Assembly (NCBI RefSeq): GCF_001439685.1
Contig: NZ_JYLH01000026.1
Span: 1-40,480, forward strand
Source of the DNA: Pseudomonas libanensis
Lineage (GTDB): Bacteria; Pseudomonadota; Gammaproteobacteria; Pseudomonadales; Pseudomonadaceae
Length of the DNA: 40,480 nucleotides
Direction: 5' to 3'
Shown here: piece after piece, positions 1 to 7,630 of the stretch
Layout of the letters: each line of letters starts with the position of its first letter
How positions within the stretch are numbered: position 1 is the stretch's first letter
Notes under the pieces: model-generated
Told to the model about the DNA's origin: nothing
Seen by the model: only the letters and a program-made list of their open reading frames with translations
The model's database searches: none
Translations under genes and position numbers: made by a program

Positions 1-118
1 ATCCCTGTCGAATTCCGGCCAGCGTGGTTTAACGGGGCGCCTGAGATCAAGATCAAGAGCGGCTCGCTTCGCATCGTGGTTACCGTTGAGCGCTACAGAG
101 TTGTGTAGATACCTATGC
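1..118. repeat. Left copy of inverted composite repeat
   Basis: This non-coding stretch reappears almost base for base, in reverse orientation, at about 40092-40226. Shared blocks include a CTGTCGAATTCCGGCCAGCG block, a tandem GATCAAGATCAA tract, a GCGGCTCGCTTCGCATCGTG block and an AGAGTTGTGTAGATAC block. The right copy has one extra 17-bp unit of the GATCAAGATCAA tract. The window begins just inside the arm of a cloverleaf-like hairpin that is complete in the right copy, so the left element probably continues outside the window. The similarity is read directly; its origin is inferred to be a dispersed Pseudomonas intergenic repeat. Confidence 0.85.
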
Positions 119-163
119 CCCGATGAGGGAATGTCGGTGAATACACCTGGGGCTGACCCACCG

Positions 164-188
164 CCATCGGGGGCAAGCCCCCTCCCAC
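164..188. repeat. REP element (GGGGGCAAGCCCCC type)
   Basis: This is a short palindrome, ATCGGGGGCAAGCCCCCTCC, followed by CAC. It is a typical Pseudomonas REP and lies just downstream of the acetyltransferase gene. The same REP, inverted, is at 40063-40085 next to the other copy of the terminal repeat. Confidence 0.8.
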
Positions 189-195
189 ATTTGAT

Positions 196-687
196 CTACA
201 GAGGCCGGTGCATATGGGTGGTCTGCCATACCGGGTCAGCTTCCACATCCACCACCTCGAATCCTTGCCGGATCCAGAAATCAATCGCCCCGGTTAGAAA
301 CGGGTGGGTATGCAGGTAAACCACTTCCACCCCGTCCGCCCGCGCCAGTGCCTCCAGCGAACGGTATAGCTCAGCCGCCAGACCGCAGCGACGAAATGCC
401 GGATGTACGTAAAGGCGCACCACTTCCACCGTCTTGCAGCCCTGGTAGTTCAACTGTGCAAAGCGCCCGTCGTACGGTAGGTAACCCACCGCCGCAACGA
501 TCCGGTCTTCGGCACGAGCAATCAGAAACTGCCCGTCGCCCTGCAGGTAAATAGCTTCGAACTGCGCCAGGTCATCCGGCATCCCGGTTGCGCTGAGCTT
601 TGGGAACAGCTCATCACGCGCCTGCAAAACGAAGCGCCGCACTTCGGGAATGTCAGCGGCCGTCACGGCCTGGATGCTAGCGCCCAT
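196..687 (-). CDS. GNAT family N-acetyltransferase
   Basis: This 163-residue protein has the GNAT fold pattern. A central strand VVRLYVHPAFRR is followed by the acetyl-CoA pyrophosphate loop RRCGLAAEL (about residues 88-107), and the C-terminal half has the FWIRQGFEVVD strand-helix common to GNATs. The family transfers acetyl groups from acetyl-CoA to amines; the substrate here cannot be told. The start chosen (ATG at 687) overlaps the upstream esterase stop by 11 bases; the longer open frame upstream is only the shadow of that gene. It is the third gene of the tspO / esterase / acetyltransferase operon, so it is probably cotranscribed and translationally coupled. Confidence 0.85.
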   Translation of the reverse strand: MGASIQAVTAADIPEVRRFVLQARDELFPKLSATGMPDDLAQFEAIYLQGDGQFLIARAEDRIVAAVGYLPYDGRFAQLNYQGCKTVEVVRLYVHPAFRRCGLAAELYRSLEALARADGVEVVYLHTHPFLTGAIDFWIRQGFEVVDVEADPVWQTTHMHRPL

Positions 688-1606
688 AGCCAAGGATTCG
701 GCTCGTGATCCACTGGCGACTGTACGCCAACACGTTGCCTGCCATCGCCACCGGAAAATGAATGAACCCATGGGCCGCCTCCGGCAGCAGATGCGCTTCT
801 GCCCCACTCCACCGCTCGGCGATCAGCAGCGTGTCGTCTTTGAGCGGGTCCAACTCGCCCACGAACATCAGCGCTGGCGGCAACCCCGCGAAATCCCCGT
901 ACAACGGCGACAACGGCGGCTGTCGGCGCGCCTCGTCGGTGATGCCCGGCGTCAGCAGGCGCAGCGCCTCAACCATGCCCGGACCATCCAGCAACAGGGT
1001 ATCCGGCCCCGCCGTGCGCACGCTCGGCGTGCCGGTCAGGTCGTAGACGCCGTAATACAACACCGCGCCGCTTACCCGTTCGAGCAACTCGGGCCATTGC
1101 TTGAGCGCCAACAACGTGGCCGCCGCCAAGTGCCCACCGGCCGACTCGCCGACGATAAACACCGGCAGCTCGGCAAACTCCGGGCAATCCCCCAGAAGCC
1201 AGCCTGCAGCGGTTAGACAGTCTTCCAGCAGCCCTTCTATCGGCGTGTCCACCGCCAGCCGATAATCCACCGACACCACCGCCACGTCGCAAGCGTTGAC
1301 CATGCCGAGGTTAAGGTCGTCATCCATCTGCGCATTGCCGATCACCCAGCCGCCGCCGTGGATATCCAGCACCACGCCTTTGGGCTTGCCGCTGGGCCGC
1401 AGGATGCGCACCGGCACCGAGCCCACCTTTTTGCGCTCTGCCACGGGCGCTTGCTTCAACGTTTGACTGACGCGCAACAGCGCCTGGATCAAACGCGGTG
1501 TGACAGGGTTGCGGATTTTAAAGCGCGGCATCCACGCGAGTTTCTGATTGAAGCGGCGCATCTGGGCCAGTTCGGGCTCGCTGGCGGGCCAATGTTGGTA
1601 AGCCAT
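677..1606 (-). CDS. alpha/beta hydrolase (HSL-type esterase/lipase)
   Basis: This 309-residue cytoplasmic hydrolase is of the hormone-sensitive-lipase group. HGGG at residues 83-86 forms the oxyanion hole and GESAGG gives nucleophile Ser155. Asp253 (in GELDPLKDD) and His279 (in EAAHGF) complete the catalytic triad, so the enzyme looks intact. It would hydrolyse short acyl esters; the substrate is unknown. The ATG at 1606 overlaps the tspO stop by one base (TGATG), which sets the start; 109 extra codons upstream are the tspO gene in another frame. It overlaps the acetyltransferase downstream. Confidence 0.9.
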   Translation of the reverse strand: MAYQHWPASEPELAQMRRFNQKLAWMPRFKIRNPVTPRLIQALLRVSQTLKQAPVAERKKVGSVPVRILRPSGKPKGVVLDIHGGGWVIGNAQMDDDLNLGMVNACDVAVVSVDYRLAVDTPIEGLLEDCLTAAGWLLGDCPEFAELPVFIVGESAGGHLAAATLLALKQWPELLERVSGAVLYYGVYDLTGTPSVRTAGPDTLLLDGPGMVEALRLLTPGITDEARRQPPLSPLYGDFAGLPPALMFVGELDPLKDDTLLIAERWSGAEAHLLPEAAHGFIHFPVAMAGNVLAYSRQWITSRILGYGR

Positions 1607-2046
1607 CAGCGATTGTTGCGCAAGATCGAGAAGTTCAACGCCGCGGCTACGCACAACCAGGCGAGATAAGGGAACAGGATCAAACCGGTGATCAGGTCCA
1701 GGCGCACGGCCAGCACCACCATCGCCGCCACGGTGAGCCACAGCAGCACGATAATCACCATCCCGGCCAGCAGTCGGTGGGCGCCGAAGAACACCGGTGT
1801 CCACAAGGTGTTCAGGGCAATCTGCGCCGCCCACAGCGCCAGCACCATTTGGCTGTCGGGGATCAGGCTCAAGCGGTAACCGGCCCAGGCCAGCAGCAGA
1901 TAGATGATTGTCCATGCCACCGGGAACAGCCAATTGGGCGGAGTAAAGCTGGGCTTGACCAGGGATTCGTACCAGGCGCCGGGCTTGAAGATCACACCGG
2001 TACTGGCGGCGGCGGCGCAGGCCAGGAGGAAGATAAAGAAGGTCAT
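1606..2046 (-). CDS. tspO: TspO/MBR family tryptophan-rich sensory protein
   Basis: This 146-residue integral membrane protein has the five-helix TspO pattern. The signature WYESLVKPSFTPPNWLFP (about residues 24-41) is followed by AWTIIYLLLAWAGYRL, then ALWAAQIALNTLWTPVFFG and a last helix with FPYLAWLCVAAALNF. TspO proteins bind porphyrins and are linked to tetrapyrrole and stress responses. The start ATG at 2046 has an AAGGA ribosome site about nine bases upstream. It is the first gene of a three-gene minus-strand operon and is divergent from the chromate-type transporter. Length and motifs match the family. Confidence 0.93.
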   Translation of the reverse strand: MTFFIFLLACAAAASTGVIFKPGAWYESLVKPSFTPPNWLFPVAWTIIYLLLAWAGYRLSLIPDSQMVLALWAAQIALNTLWTPVFFGAHRLLAGMVIIVLLWLTVAAMVVLAVRLDLITGLILFPYLAWLCVAAALNFSILRNNR

Positions 2047-2168
2047 GATCAGTCCTTGAGGTCGGGTGGGTGAAAGCAACGCTATGCTTGAATGACTCAA
2101 GCCACCACCGATAAATTCAATGAATAGGTCAAAAACGCCGTCTCTTCTGCGCGTCATGAAAATTGGGT

Positions 2169-3419
2169 ATGGTCTGCAAAATACCGGCTACGCCTACCCT
2201 ACCAGCAGAGCACCCGACCTTGGCCAACTCATCTACCGATCACCCTGACAGCCCCTGGTCGGTGTTCCTGATCTTCCTGCGCCTGGGCCTGACCTCCTTC
2301 GGCGGGCCGATTGCGCACCTGGGCTATTTCCGCGAAGCGTTCGTCACTCGGCGGCAGTGGTTGAGCGAGCGCAGCTACGCCGAACTGGTCGCCTTGTGCC
2401 AGTTCCTCCCCGGCCCGGCCAGCAGCCAGGTCGGCATTGCCCTGGGCTTGTCCCGCGCAGGCTACGGCGGCGCCGCAGCGGCCTGGGCCGGGTTTACCTT
2501 GCCGTCGGCCATCGCCTTAATTCTCTTTGCCGTCGGCCTCTCGCATTACGGCACCGCCATCCCCGGTGGCGCCTTGCATGGCCTCAAAGTCGTCGCCGTG
2601 GCCGTCGTCGCCCAGGCCGTATGGGGCATGGCGCGCAACCTATGCCGAGGGGCCGTGAAGCTCACGCTGATGCTGATCGCCGCATGCATCGTACTGCTGG
2701 CGCCGTCCGCCTGGAGCCAGGTCGGGGTGATCGCAGCCGCAGGCGTGGCCGGCCTGCTGCTGTTCAAGCCCCAAACCCATACCGAGCCCGACAGCCTGCC
2801 CATCGCCATCAGCCGCCGCGCCGGGGCCATGTGGCTGGTGCTGTTCGTGGTGCTATTGGTGGGCTTGCCAATCCTGGCCGACGGGCTGCCCAACCCCGTC
2901 CTCGCCCTGGTGGACGCCTTCTACCGCACCGGCGCCCTGGTGTTCGGCGGCGGTCACGTGGTGCTGCCGCTGCTGCAAGCCGAAGTGGTGCCGCCGCAGT
3001 GGGTGAGCAATGACGTGTTCCTCGCCGGCTATGGCGCCACCCAAGCCGTGCCCGGCCCGCTGTTCACCTTCGCCGCCTTCCTCGGCGCCTCGATGACCCA
3101 CGCCCCCAGCGGTTGGCTCGGCGGCATGGTCGCCCTGCTGGCGATCTTCGCTCCGTCGTTCCTGCTGATCTGCGGTGCCTTGCCCTTCTGGGCCAGCCTG
3201 CGCACAAGCCCGCGCACCCAGGCGGCACTGGCCGGGGTGAATGCGGCGGTGGTTGGGCTGTTGCTGGCGGCGCTGTACCGGCCGGTGTGGACCAGCGCGA
3301 TTTTCAGCGGGTATGACTTTGCCCTGGCCGTGCTCGCATTGGTCGCGCTGATGGTCTGGAAACTGCCGCCCTGGCTGGTGGTGATAGGTTGCGGTGTGGT
3401 GGGCGGCTTAATCGGCTAA
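2169..3419 (+). CDS. chrA: chromate transporter family protein (CHR, two-domain)
   Basis: This membrane protein of about 416 residues has the two homologous halves of long-chain CHR transporters. The N-half carries FLRLGLTSFGGPIAHLGYF and LCQFLPGPASSQ; the C-half carries DAFYRTGALVFGGGHVVLP and YGATQAVPGPLFTF. Family members export chromate by proton exchange, although many housekeeping paralogues have no proven substrate. The start is uncertain: TTG 2163, ATG 2169 and TTG 2220 are all in frame, none has a strong ribosome site, and conserved sequence only begins after about residue 28. The 3' end overlaps the convergent gene by 12 bases. Confidence 0.88.
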   Translation: MVCKIPATPTLPAEHPTLANSSTDHPDSPWSVFLIFLRLGLTSFGGPIAHLGYFREAFVTRRQWLSERSYAELVALCQFLPGPASSQVGIALGLSRAGYGGAAAAWAGFTLPSAIALILFAVGLSHYGTAIPGGALHGLKVVAVAVVAQAVWGMARNLCRGAVKLTLMLIAACIVLLAPSAWSQVGVIAAAGVAGLLLFKPQTHTEPDSLPIAISRRAGAMWLVLFVVLLVGLPILADGLPNPVLALVDAFYRTGALVFGGGHVVLPLLQAEVVPPQWVSNDVFLAGYGATQAVPGPLFTFAAFLGASMTHAPSGWLGGMVALLAIFAPSFLLICGALPFWASLRTSPRTQAALAGVNAAVVGLLLAALYRPVWTSAIFSGYDFALAVLALVALMVWKLPPWLVVIGCGVVGGLIG

Positions 3420-3980
3420 GCCTGGCTCGACGATCCTGAGCCAGGGCCAGCGCGCCTGATAACTTCTGGCCTTGTGCAAAAACAGTTGCGGTTCGGGATG
3501 CAGTGGGTTGATGCGCAGCACGCCCTCCTCCACATCCTCCAGCCCATAAGGCGCATACACCGCGCCGGTGGTGATATCCAACGCGATGCAAGTGCCCGCC
3601 ACCAAGTAACGATCGACCCCCTGCCTGGCCGAGTGCAATTGCGGATAGGGCCGGCCGAATCGCTCAGGGTACCAAAGGTGCACCCGCGCCTGATTCCTGA
3701 GCTCCACATTCACCCCCAGGTCCTGGAACAGCCCCTGCGCCGCACGAATCACCGCGTCCTCCGCCTCGTAGGACAGATCCGTGTCGAAGTAAAAAACATC
3801 GTAGTCCTTCACGCCCTGATCAGCCGGCAGATTCGCCTGATGATTCCACACCGCCTGGAACAGGCAACCCGCCGTGAGCATGCACTGCTGCACGCCAAGG
3901 TCCGGCAGGCGCGCTGTGATTTGGGCATTGATCGGGTTAGCCATGGCCAATTCGAGCAAGGTGTCGACAGTCAATGTCAT
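3408..3980 (-). CDS. nucleotidyltransferase-like protein (NTP_transf_6/DUF925 type)
   Basis: This 190-residue protein matches, by pattern, the DUF925/NTP_transf_6 family. It has an early CMLTAGCLFQAVWN block, the acidic KDYDVFYFDTDLSYEAED block (the D.D pair typical of nucleotidyltransferases), and a C-terminal LFLHKARSYQARWPWLRIV. Members have no established substrate and are sometimes mislabelled as nitrate-reductase proteins. The start ATG at 3980 (MTLTVD) begins the conserved part; the longer frame runs upstream through a REP element. It converges with and overlaps the chrA-type gene, so the two 3' ends share sequence. Confidence 0.8.
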   Translation of the reverse strand: MTLTVDTLLELAMANPINAQITARLPDLGVQQCMLTAGCLFQAVWNHQANLPADQGVKDYDVFYFDTDLSYEAEDAVIRAAQGLFQDLGVNVELRNQARVHLWYPERFGRPYPQLHSARQGVDRYLVAGTCIALDITTGAVYAPYGLEDVEEGVLRINPLHPEPQLFLHKARSYQARWPWLRIVEPGLAD

Positions 3981-4030
3981 GTTCAGTCCTCCATAGTCTG
4001 GCGCAACCATACCACCCCAACATGTCACTC

Positions 4031-4056
4031 CTGTAGGAGCGAGCCTGCTCGCGAAA
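4031..4056. repeat. REP element (GTAGGAGCGAGC..GCTCGCG type)
   Basis: A CTGTAGGAGCGAGCCTGCTC sequence followed by GCGAAAA forms the small imperfect palindrome of the commonest P. fluorescens-group REP. It sits between the nucleotidyltransferase-like gene and two gene fossils. Confidence 0.85.
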
Positions 4057-4067
4057 AACGCAAACGG

Positions 4068-4200
4068 TACGCCAGGCTCCTGGACCGCGAAGCGCCCTGC
4101 TCGGGCTGATGATTCCCCCTTCACTCAATAGCTCGGCCACTCGCCGCGCCGTCCTAAGCCACGTACAAAGACTCGGCAAGCTGGCTGTTGATGAAGTGGG
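4068..4200. pseudogene. Gene fossils: 3' end of a DUF6124-like gene (+) and 3' end of the 77-aa protein gene (-)
   Basis: On the plus strand, 4068-4109 encodes YARLLDREAPCSG followed by stop, nearly the same as the C-terminus of the intact gene ending at 6125 (TARLLDREVPCPG). On the minus strand, 4200-4131 encodes a relic of INSQLAESLYVA, stop, DGAAS, matching the C-terminus SQIAESLYVAYDDAAS of the gene at 28055-28288. Both pieces lack their 5' parts and the second has an internal stop. They are therefore decayed remains of a convergent two-gene unit that occurs elsewhere in the window. Confidence 0.7.
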
Positions 4201-4208
4201 ACGCGTGA

Positions 4209-4730
4209 TTACCGTGCGGTGGCCGGCAACTCCTGGCACCACTTGATAGAACGCAGCGCTTCTTCGGCAGGCACAAGCGCGTAGCGCGAGTAAAACATTG
4301 TTCCGCTGAAACGACGGCCGTCGACTTCACCCAAGGTCTGCCCATCCGTGTAGTCAGAGATGCTGAGTTGGTCTGCGATGTAATACACCTTGCCATTCTC
4401 GACGTTGATATCGAAACGCTTGTTCACCATACCGCTGATGATCGGTGGCGAGGTGGAGGCAACGCTGTGTTTGCCGGCGGGAATGCCGGCCTTGAAAAAA
4501 CTACCGGAAGGCAAGCTGCCGACAGTGCGGCCATCGACCTGAATGGTCGGGGCCACCCCGTTACCGATGCTGGCCGCCGTGCGATAGAAGTACACCGTGG
4601 CCTCATCCGCACGGGGCTCTGCCGGTGACGTGAAGAACGGTTGGCCTTTGAGGTCTGGACCGCTGATGCAGCCGGTCAGTGAGGCCAGGGCTGCGAACAG
4701 GCCGACCCAGAGTAGCGTACAGCGCTTCAT
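4209..4730 (-). CDS. DUF2846-type lipoprotein
   Basis: This 173-residue protein starts with a lipoprotein signal peptide; the lipobox LTGC puts the lipidated cysteine at residue 21. The mature part (about 38-130) has the DUF2846 pattern: ATVYFYRTAAS near the start, a VDGRTVGSLPSGSFFKAGIPAG turn-rich centre, and a VENGKVYYIAD strand. The function of the family is unknown. It lies 65 bases downstream of another lipoprotein gene on the same strand, and both proteins share the theme of VPPGEYEY/IPAGKHSV-like loops, so they are probably cotranscribed envelope proteins. The start ATG is directly followed by KRCTLL, a normal signal N-region. Confidence 0.82.
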   Translation of the reverse strand: MKRCTLLWVGLFAALASLTGCISGPDLKGQPFFTSPAEPRADEATVYFYRTAASIGNGVAPTIQVDGRTVGSLPSGSFFKAGIPAGKHSVASTSPPIISGMVNKRFDINVENGKVYYIADQLSISDYTDGQTLGEVDGRRFSGTMFYSRYALVPAEEALRSIKWCQELPATAR

Positions 4731-4795
4731 GGCATGAAATTCCTTGAACGTGGATCAATGGGCGTCGGGTTCGATGACTGTCACCGATACCGGAT

Positions 4796-5398
4796 TCAGA
4801 TCGTGCACAGCCCTTTACCGAAGTCAGCGGCATCAGAACTCGGCCAAGGCGCAAAACCGCTCTTCGGCGTCAGATTCACGATGTTGCGGTCCTTGAGCAT
4901 CGGGTACTTGCGCTTGAGCGCCTGCACCGTGTCCTCGGCGTTGTCCACGTTGGACAGGCAAAAGCGCAGTGCATCGACGCGCAGATCGCCGATATAGAGG
5001 GTTTCCCCGGCCTTCACCGAGAAAACCGCAGGCACAGGGCGCGGCATCGATTTTCCCGCGTAATACACGTAATGCCACTGCGTGTACTCATACTCACCCG
5101 GCGGCACTTCATACATGAAGTAATGGCCCAGCACAGAGGGTGACGGCTGATCATCTTCATTGCCCAGCGTCGTCAGCCGTATTGCGGTGCCGGGTGCGCC
5201 CTGTTGGTCGATTTCAACCACCAGCCCATGGGGCTGCATCATCGGAAAACTCTCACCAATCGAACCCACGATGATCGCCTTACTCGGGTCCGGTGCGTGC
5301 TTGCCGTCGTAGCGTGACGTAGCGCACCCGGACAGAAGGGTTGCGCAGAGCGCGACCGCGCCCCAGACGAGATGTTTACTGCTGACTTTCCCTAGCAT
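4796..5398 (-). CDS. conserved lipoprotein of unknown function
   Basis: This 200-residue protein has a lipoprotein signal peptide (MLGKVSSKHLVWGAVALCAT) and lipobox LSGC, with the lipidated cysteine at residue 25. The mature part contains AIIVGSIGESFPM, YMYEVPPGEYEYTQW-like and AGETLYIGDLRVDA segments, a beta-rich layout like that of DUF2846 proteins, and a C-terminal stretch LKRKYPMLKDRNIV. It is the first gene of a two-lipoprotein unit with the gene at 4209. No specific role can be assigned. Confidence 0.8.
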   Translation of the reverse strand: MLGKVSSKHLVWGAVALCATLLSGCATSRYDGKHAPDPSKAIIVGSIGESFPMMQPHGLVVEIDQQGAPGTAIRLTTLGNEDDQPSPSVLGHYFMYEVPPGEYEYTQWHYVYYAGKSMPRPVPAVFSVKAGETLYIGDLRVDALRFCLSNVDNAEDTVQALKRKYPMLKDRNIVNLTPKSGFAPWPSSDAADFGKGLCTI

Positions 5399-5443
5399 TG
5401 GTCTTCTTTCCGATCAGTAATCTTGCAGTTTGTAGAGCCCAGC

Positions 5444-5872
5444 CGTGCGAACCGAAAGTTCGCACGCCTGGTGCTTCGTTGTTGGCTCGGCCGGGCCTAT
5501 TGTCCAGCTACCCGCACGTTGATAACAACCCACTCTTGGCCCACCCCTCGCCGCAGGGCACCGCCTGAAGGCAAAATCCGATTCCCTCACCGCGGCTTGC
5601 TCCATTGCCTACGCGTGCGTCAGAATCCGCCGGCTTGTGCGCTGGGGTGGCCGTCTCTAAGGTGGTTCGGTCGCTGAATTGTTCAGTGATCGGGTTTAGT
5701 AGCCTGAGCTTGGGTATCTATTAGTGCATGAGTTTCATCAGTCAGACAGCGCGTCTGTGCTTGATGGTGGCTGTGCGTAGGGCGTCTTCGGGCGCGCCGG
5801 CTTTAGATATCCACCGGTCTACTAACCTGCGTACAGCTGCCACCCACTGTTTAGTAGCGGAAAGGGGTGGCA
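5444..5872 (+). promoter_or_regulatory. Long structured leader upstream of the DUF6124-like gene
   Basis: The stretch of nearly 500 bases between 5398 and 5892 has no convincing gene but holds ordered stem-loops. CGTGCGAAC/GTTCGCACG (5444-5466, nine perfect pairs), CAGAC/GTCTG (5743-5757) and TGCCACCC/GGGTGGCA (5838-5872, ending 19 bases before the ATG) are visible. An open frame from 5728 runs into the downstream gene and could be an overlapping upstream ORF. From memory, similar leaders precede small DUF3077/DUF6124-type genes in other pseudomonads. I infer a cis-acting leader RNA or small-RNA source; no named class is claimed. Confidence 0.5.
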
Positions 5873-5891
5873 TCACTCAGGATGTCTACTC

Positions 5892-6125
5892 ATGTCAAAA
5901 GCAGATTCAAATGCCCTCTTCAACGTTGCCCCCAACGCCAGCAACGAAAGCCTCATCACCAACAGCTACGAAACCTTCACCAGCGTCAGCACCCTGCTGC
6001 TCGACCTGTCCGAAGACCTCAACGGCAAACATCGCGACGTCGCCCTGGCCATACACCAACTGAGCGAACTGGGCGTACTCCTCACCGCCAGACTTCTTGA
6101 CCGCGAAGTGCCCTGCCCTGGCTGA
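5892..6125 (+). CDS. DUF6124-like small protein
   Basis: This 77-residue predicted soluble helical protein resembles the DUF6124/DUF3077 small proteins common in Pseudomonas: a short N-terminus (ALFNVAPNASNESL), then helices TFTSVSTLLLDLSEDL and VALAIHQLSELGVLLTARLLD. The family function is unknown. An AGGA ribosome site lies upstream of ATG 5892, downstream of the long structured leader. The last residues (LLDREVPCPG) recur in the fossil at 4068-4109. A decayed copy of the 77-residue protein gene known from 28055 lies convergently just after the stop. Confidence 0.7.
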   Translation: MSKADSNALFNVAPNASNESLITNSYETFTSVSTLLLDLSEDLNGKHRDVALAIHQLSELGVLLTARLLDREVPCPG

Positions 6126-6128
6126 TGA

Positions 6129-6214
6129 TCAGTTCTTCAACTTATTAGACCGATGACTCGCCGCGTCGTCGTAAGCCACATGCAACGACTCGGTGATTTA
6201 GTGCTTGATGGCCG
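6129..6214 (-). pseudogene. Fossil 3' end of the 77-aa protein gene
   Basis: The minus strand reads AIKH, stop, ITESLHVAYDDAASHRSNKLKN, stop. This aligns with the C-terminus of the intact gene at 28055-28288 (AIKSQIAESLYVAYDDAASNR). The 5' half is missing and there is an internal stop. Together with 4131-4200 this is the second relic of that gene in the window, again placed tail to tail with a DUF6124-like 3' end. Confidence 0.7.
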
Positions 6215-6379
6215 CTTTCGGCCATTAGCGGACGGTCGCTCTACATCCGCTTCCGCCCTACCAAAATGATCATCAGCGTTTTCCTACGAATATCAGGAAA
6301 CAGTCTCTTTGTTGCTAAGCCATGAATCGTCTGCTTGCATACACGCCCCGCGGTCAGCATTTAGGTCAAGGAGACAATA

Positions 6380-7099
6380 ATGAAAACCATGGTAGTCGGG
6401 GCAAGCAAGGGGTTGGGCAGAGCCCTGATTGACGGATTGGGCGAGCATGGGGACACCTTGATTGGTGTCTCTCGCACCCGTCCCAAAAACCTTACACATA
6501 ACGCCGGTATCGTTGTGCGTTGGGTGGAAGCAGACCTTGGTGAACCCGCACAGGCTGCTCAGATAATCGAGCAGGCCGTAGTGGATGGCGGGCTTGATAC
6601 GCTGATCTACAATTTAGGAATATGGGAAGAGTTTGCCTTTGATCCCGCATACAACTTCCTGGCTGACAACGACGACCAAGTGGAGGCTATCGTCAGCTGT
6701 AATATCACTTCGACGATAGTGCTGATAAAGCGGCTGCTTCCAGTTCTGCTCAGAAGTGCTAACCCAAGGATCATATTGACCGGCTCGACTTCTGGCTTGC
6801 CGCAAAGTGGACGACCAGAAGTCACCTTTGGAGCCTCCAAGTTCGCGTTGCGTGGTATTGCCGATGCACTACGCGAAGGGTACAGGCAGCAACGCCTGGG
6901 AGTGACCTGTTTAAACTTGGGCTATCTGAATACCGAAGATCCAATGAGCACCCCGAGGGTGATTGCCGAGCAACGCGGTGAAGGCAACTCAATTCCCGTG
7001 CATGACGTCGTACAGGTAGTCCGCATGGCCTTGAGCCTGTCTTCAGCAAGCTTCGTCAAGGAGCTCACTTTGCCCGCGATATTCGATGAGCGCTTCTGA
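6380..7099 (+). CDS. SDR family protein with Tyr-to-Phe change at the active site
   Basis: This 239-residue Rossmann-fold protein is of the short-chain dehydrogenase/reductase family. The nucleotide loop is VVGASKGLGRAL (residues 5-16), Arg32/Arg34 follow strand 2 (an NADP preference is possible), VEADLG is at 49-54, and the usual NNAG is YNLG (77-80). The serine region is ILTGSTSG (132-139). The catalytic YxxxK is FGASK, with Phe150 in place of Tyr and Lys154 kept. Classical SDR catalysis needs the Tyr, so this may be a redox sensor or a non-standard enzyme. A clear AAGGAG site precedes ATG 6380. The gene stands alone between intergenic repeats. Confidence 0.85.
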   Translation: MKTMVVGASKGLGRALIDGLGEHGDTLIGVSRTRPKNLTHNAGIVVRWVEADLGEPAQAAQIIEQAVVDGGLDTLIYNLGIWEEFAFDPAYNFLADNDDQVEAIVSCNITSTIVLIKRLLPVLLRSANPRIILTGSTSGLPQSGRPEVTFGASKFALRGIADALREGYRQQRLGVTCLNLGYLNTEDPMSTPRVIAEQRGEGNSIPVHDVVQVVRMALSLSSASFVKELTLPAIFDERF

Positions 7100-7448
7100 T
7101 GACGGGCCAATCCCTAAGCCAGAAGATGACAAAAAACTACGCTCGGCTTACGTCTATATTGATGCTTACACTGTCACACCAATGTTGCAAAACCCTGTTG
7201 GCAGAACGGTGTTTGGCTAAGTTCGGGCCTCATCAACGACCTCGACAGGTCGAAAACAGTAGCTAGTGAGCAGCAGCCTTCGGCCAGGCGCGGACCGTCG
7301 GTTTGAGCCATTCTCAAGGCATGGCAACCAGAGTTTACGGTGAAGGTCAGATTGCATTAGCGCAGGCTCCAGCCTGCCTTTCACAAAACCTCAATCTAAG
7401 TTAGCGTGCACTTTTACATGATTGGAAACGCTTAATGAAGACAGAGCA

Positions 7449-7630
7449 ATCAGGGTCAGACCACGATATTGTTGTTGCTGAGCGTCAGCTTTTGGCCGAT
7501 TCCTGCCGTTCGCGAAGGACAGCAATCGCAAACCTGATACCCAGAGCTAAACCACCGCTATCCGGTACACAACGGGGGAAAAACGTGGTCAGATCACCTT
7601 TGTTTTAAATGTGGTCTGACCCCTTTTTTC
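7449..7630. repeat. Intergenic repeat cluster (GGTCAGACCAC hairpin, GGCCGATT repeat, GNAT 3' remnant)
   Basis: The 7100-7608 gap has no gene. It contains a GGGTCAGACCAC half-hairpin (about 7453), a TTGGCCGATTCCTGCCGTTC...GACAGCAATCG repeat (7493-7528), and a 30-base relic of an acetyltransferase 3' end (minus strand VYRIAVV, stop; about 7546-7574). A hairpin follows, GGTCAGATCAC...GTGGTCTGACC plus a T run (7587-7630). Close relatives of these blocks are at 15325-15432 and 26371-26457. An ATG at 7434 with no extended frame may be a gene start cut off by the repeat. Confidence 0.7.

Noticed and set aside
196..807. Long version of the first acetyltransferase starting at 807
   Set aside because: The first 40 residues translate the end of the esterase gene in another frame; the GNAT homology begins at ATG 687, which gives the normal 11-base operon overlap.
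677..1933. 418-residue form of the esterase
   Set aside because: The extra N-terminus is the shadow of tspO; the ATG at 1606 overlaps the tspO stop and begins the family-like sequence.
5728..6063. 111-residue gene in the leader
   Set aside because: It overlaps the DUF6124-like gene in another frame and has no recognisable domain; kept only as a possible upstream frame of the leader.
7434..7500. Possible gene start at 7434
   Set aside because: The frame is short and enters repeat sequence; no supporting ribosome site or homology.
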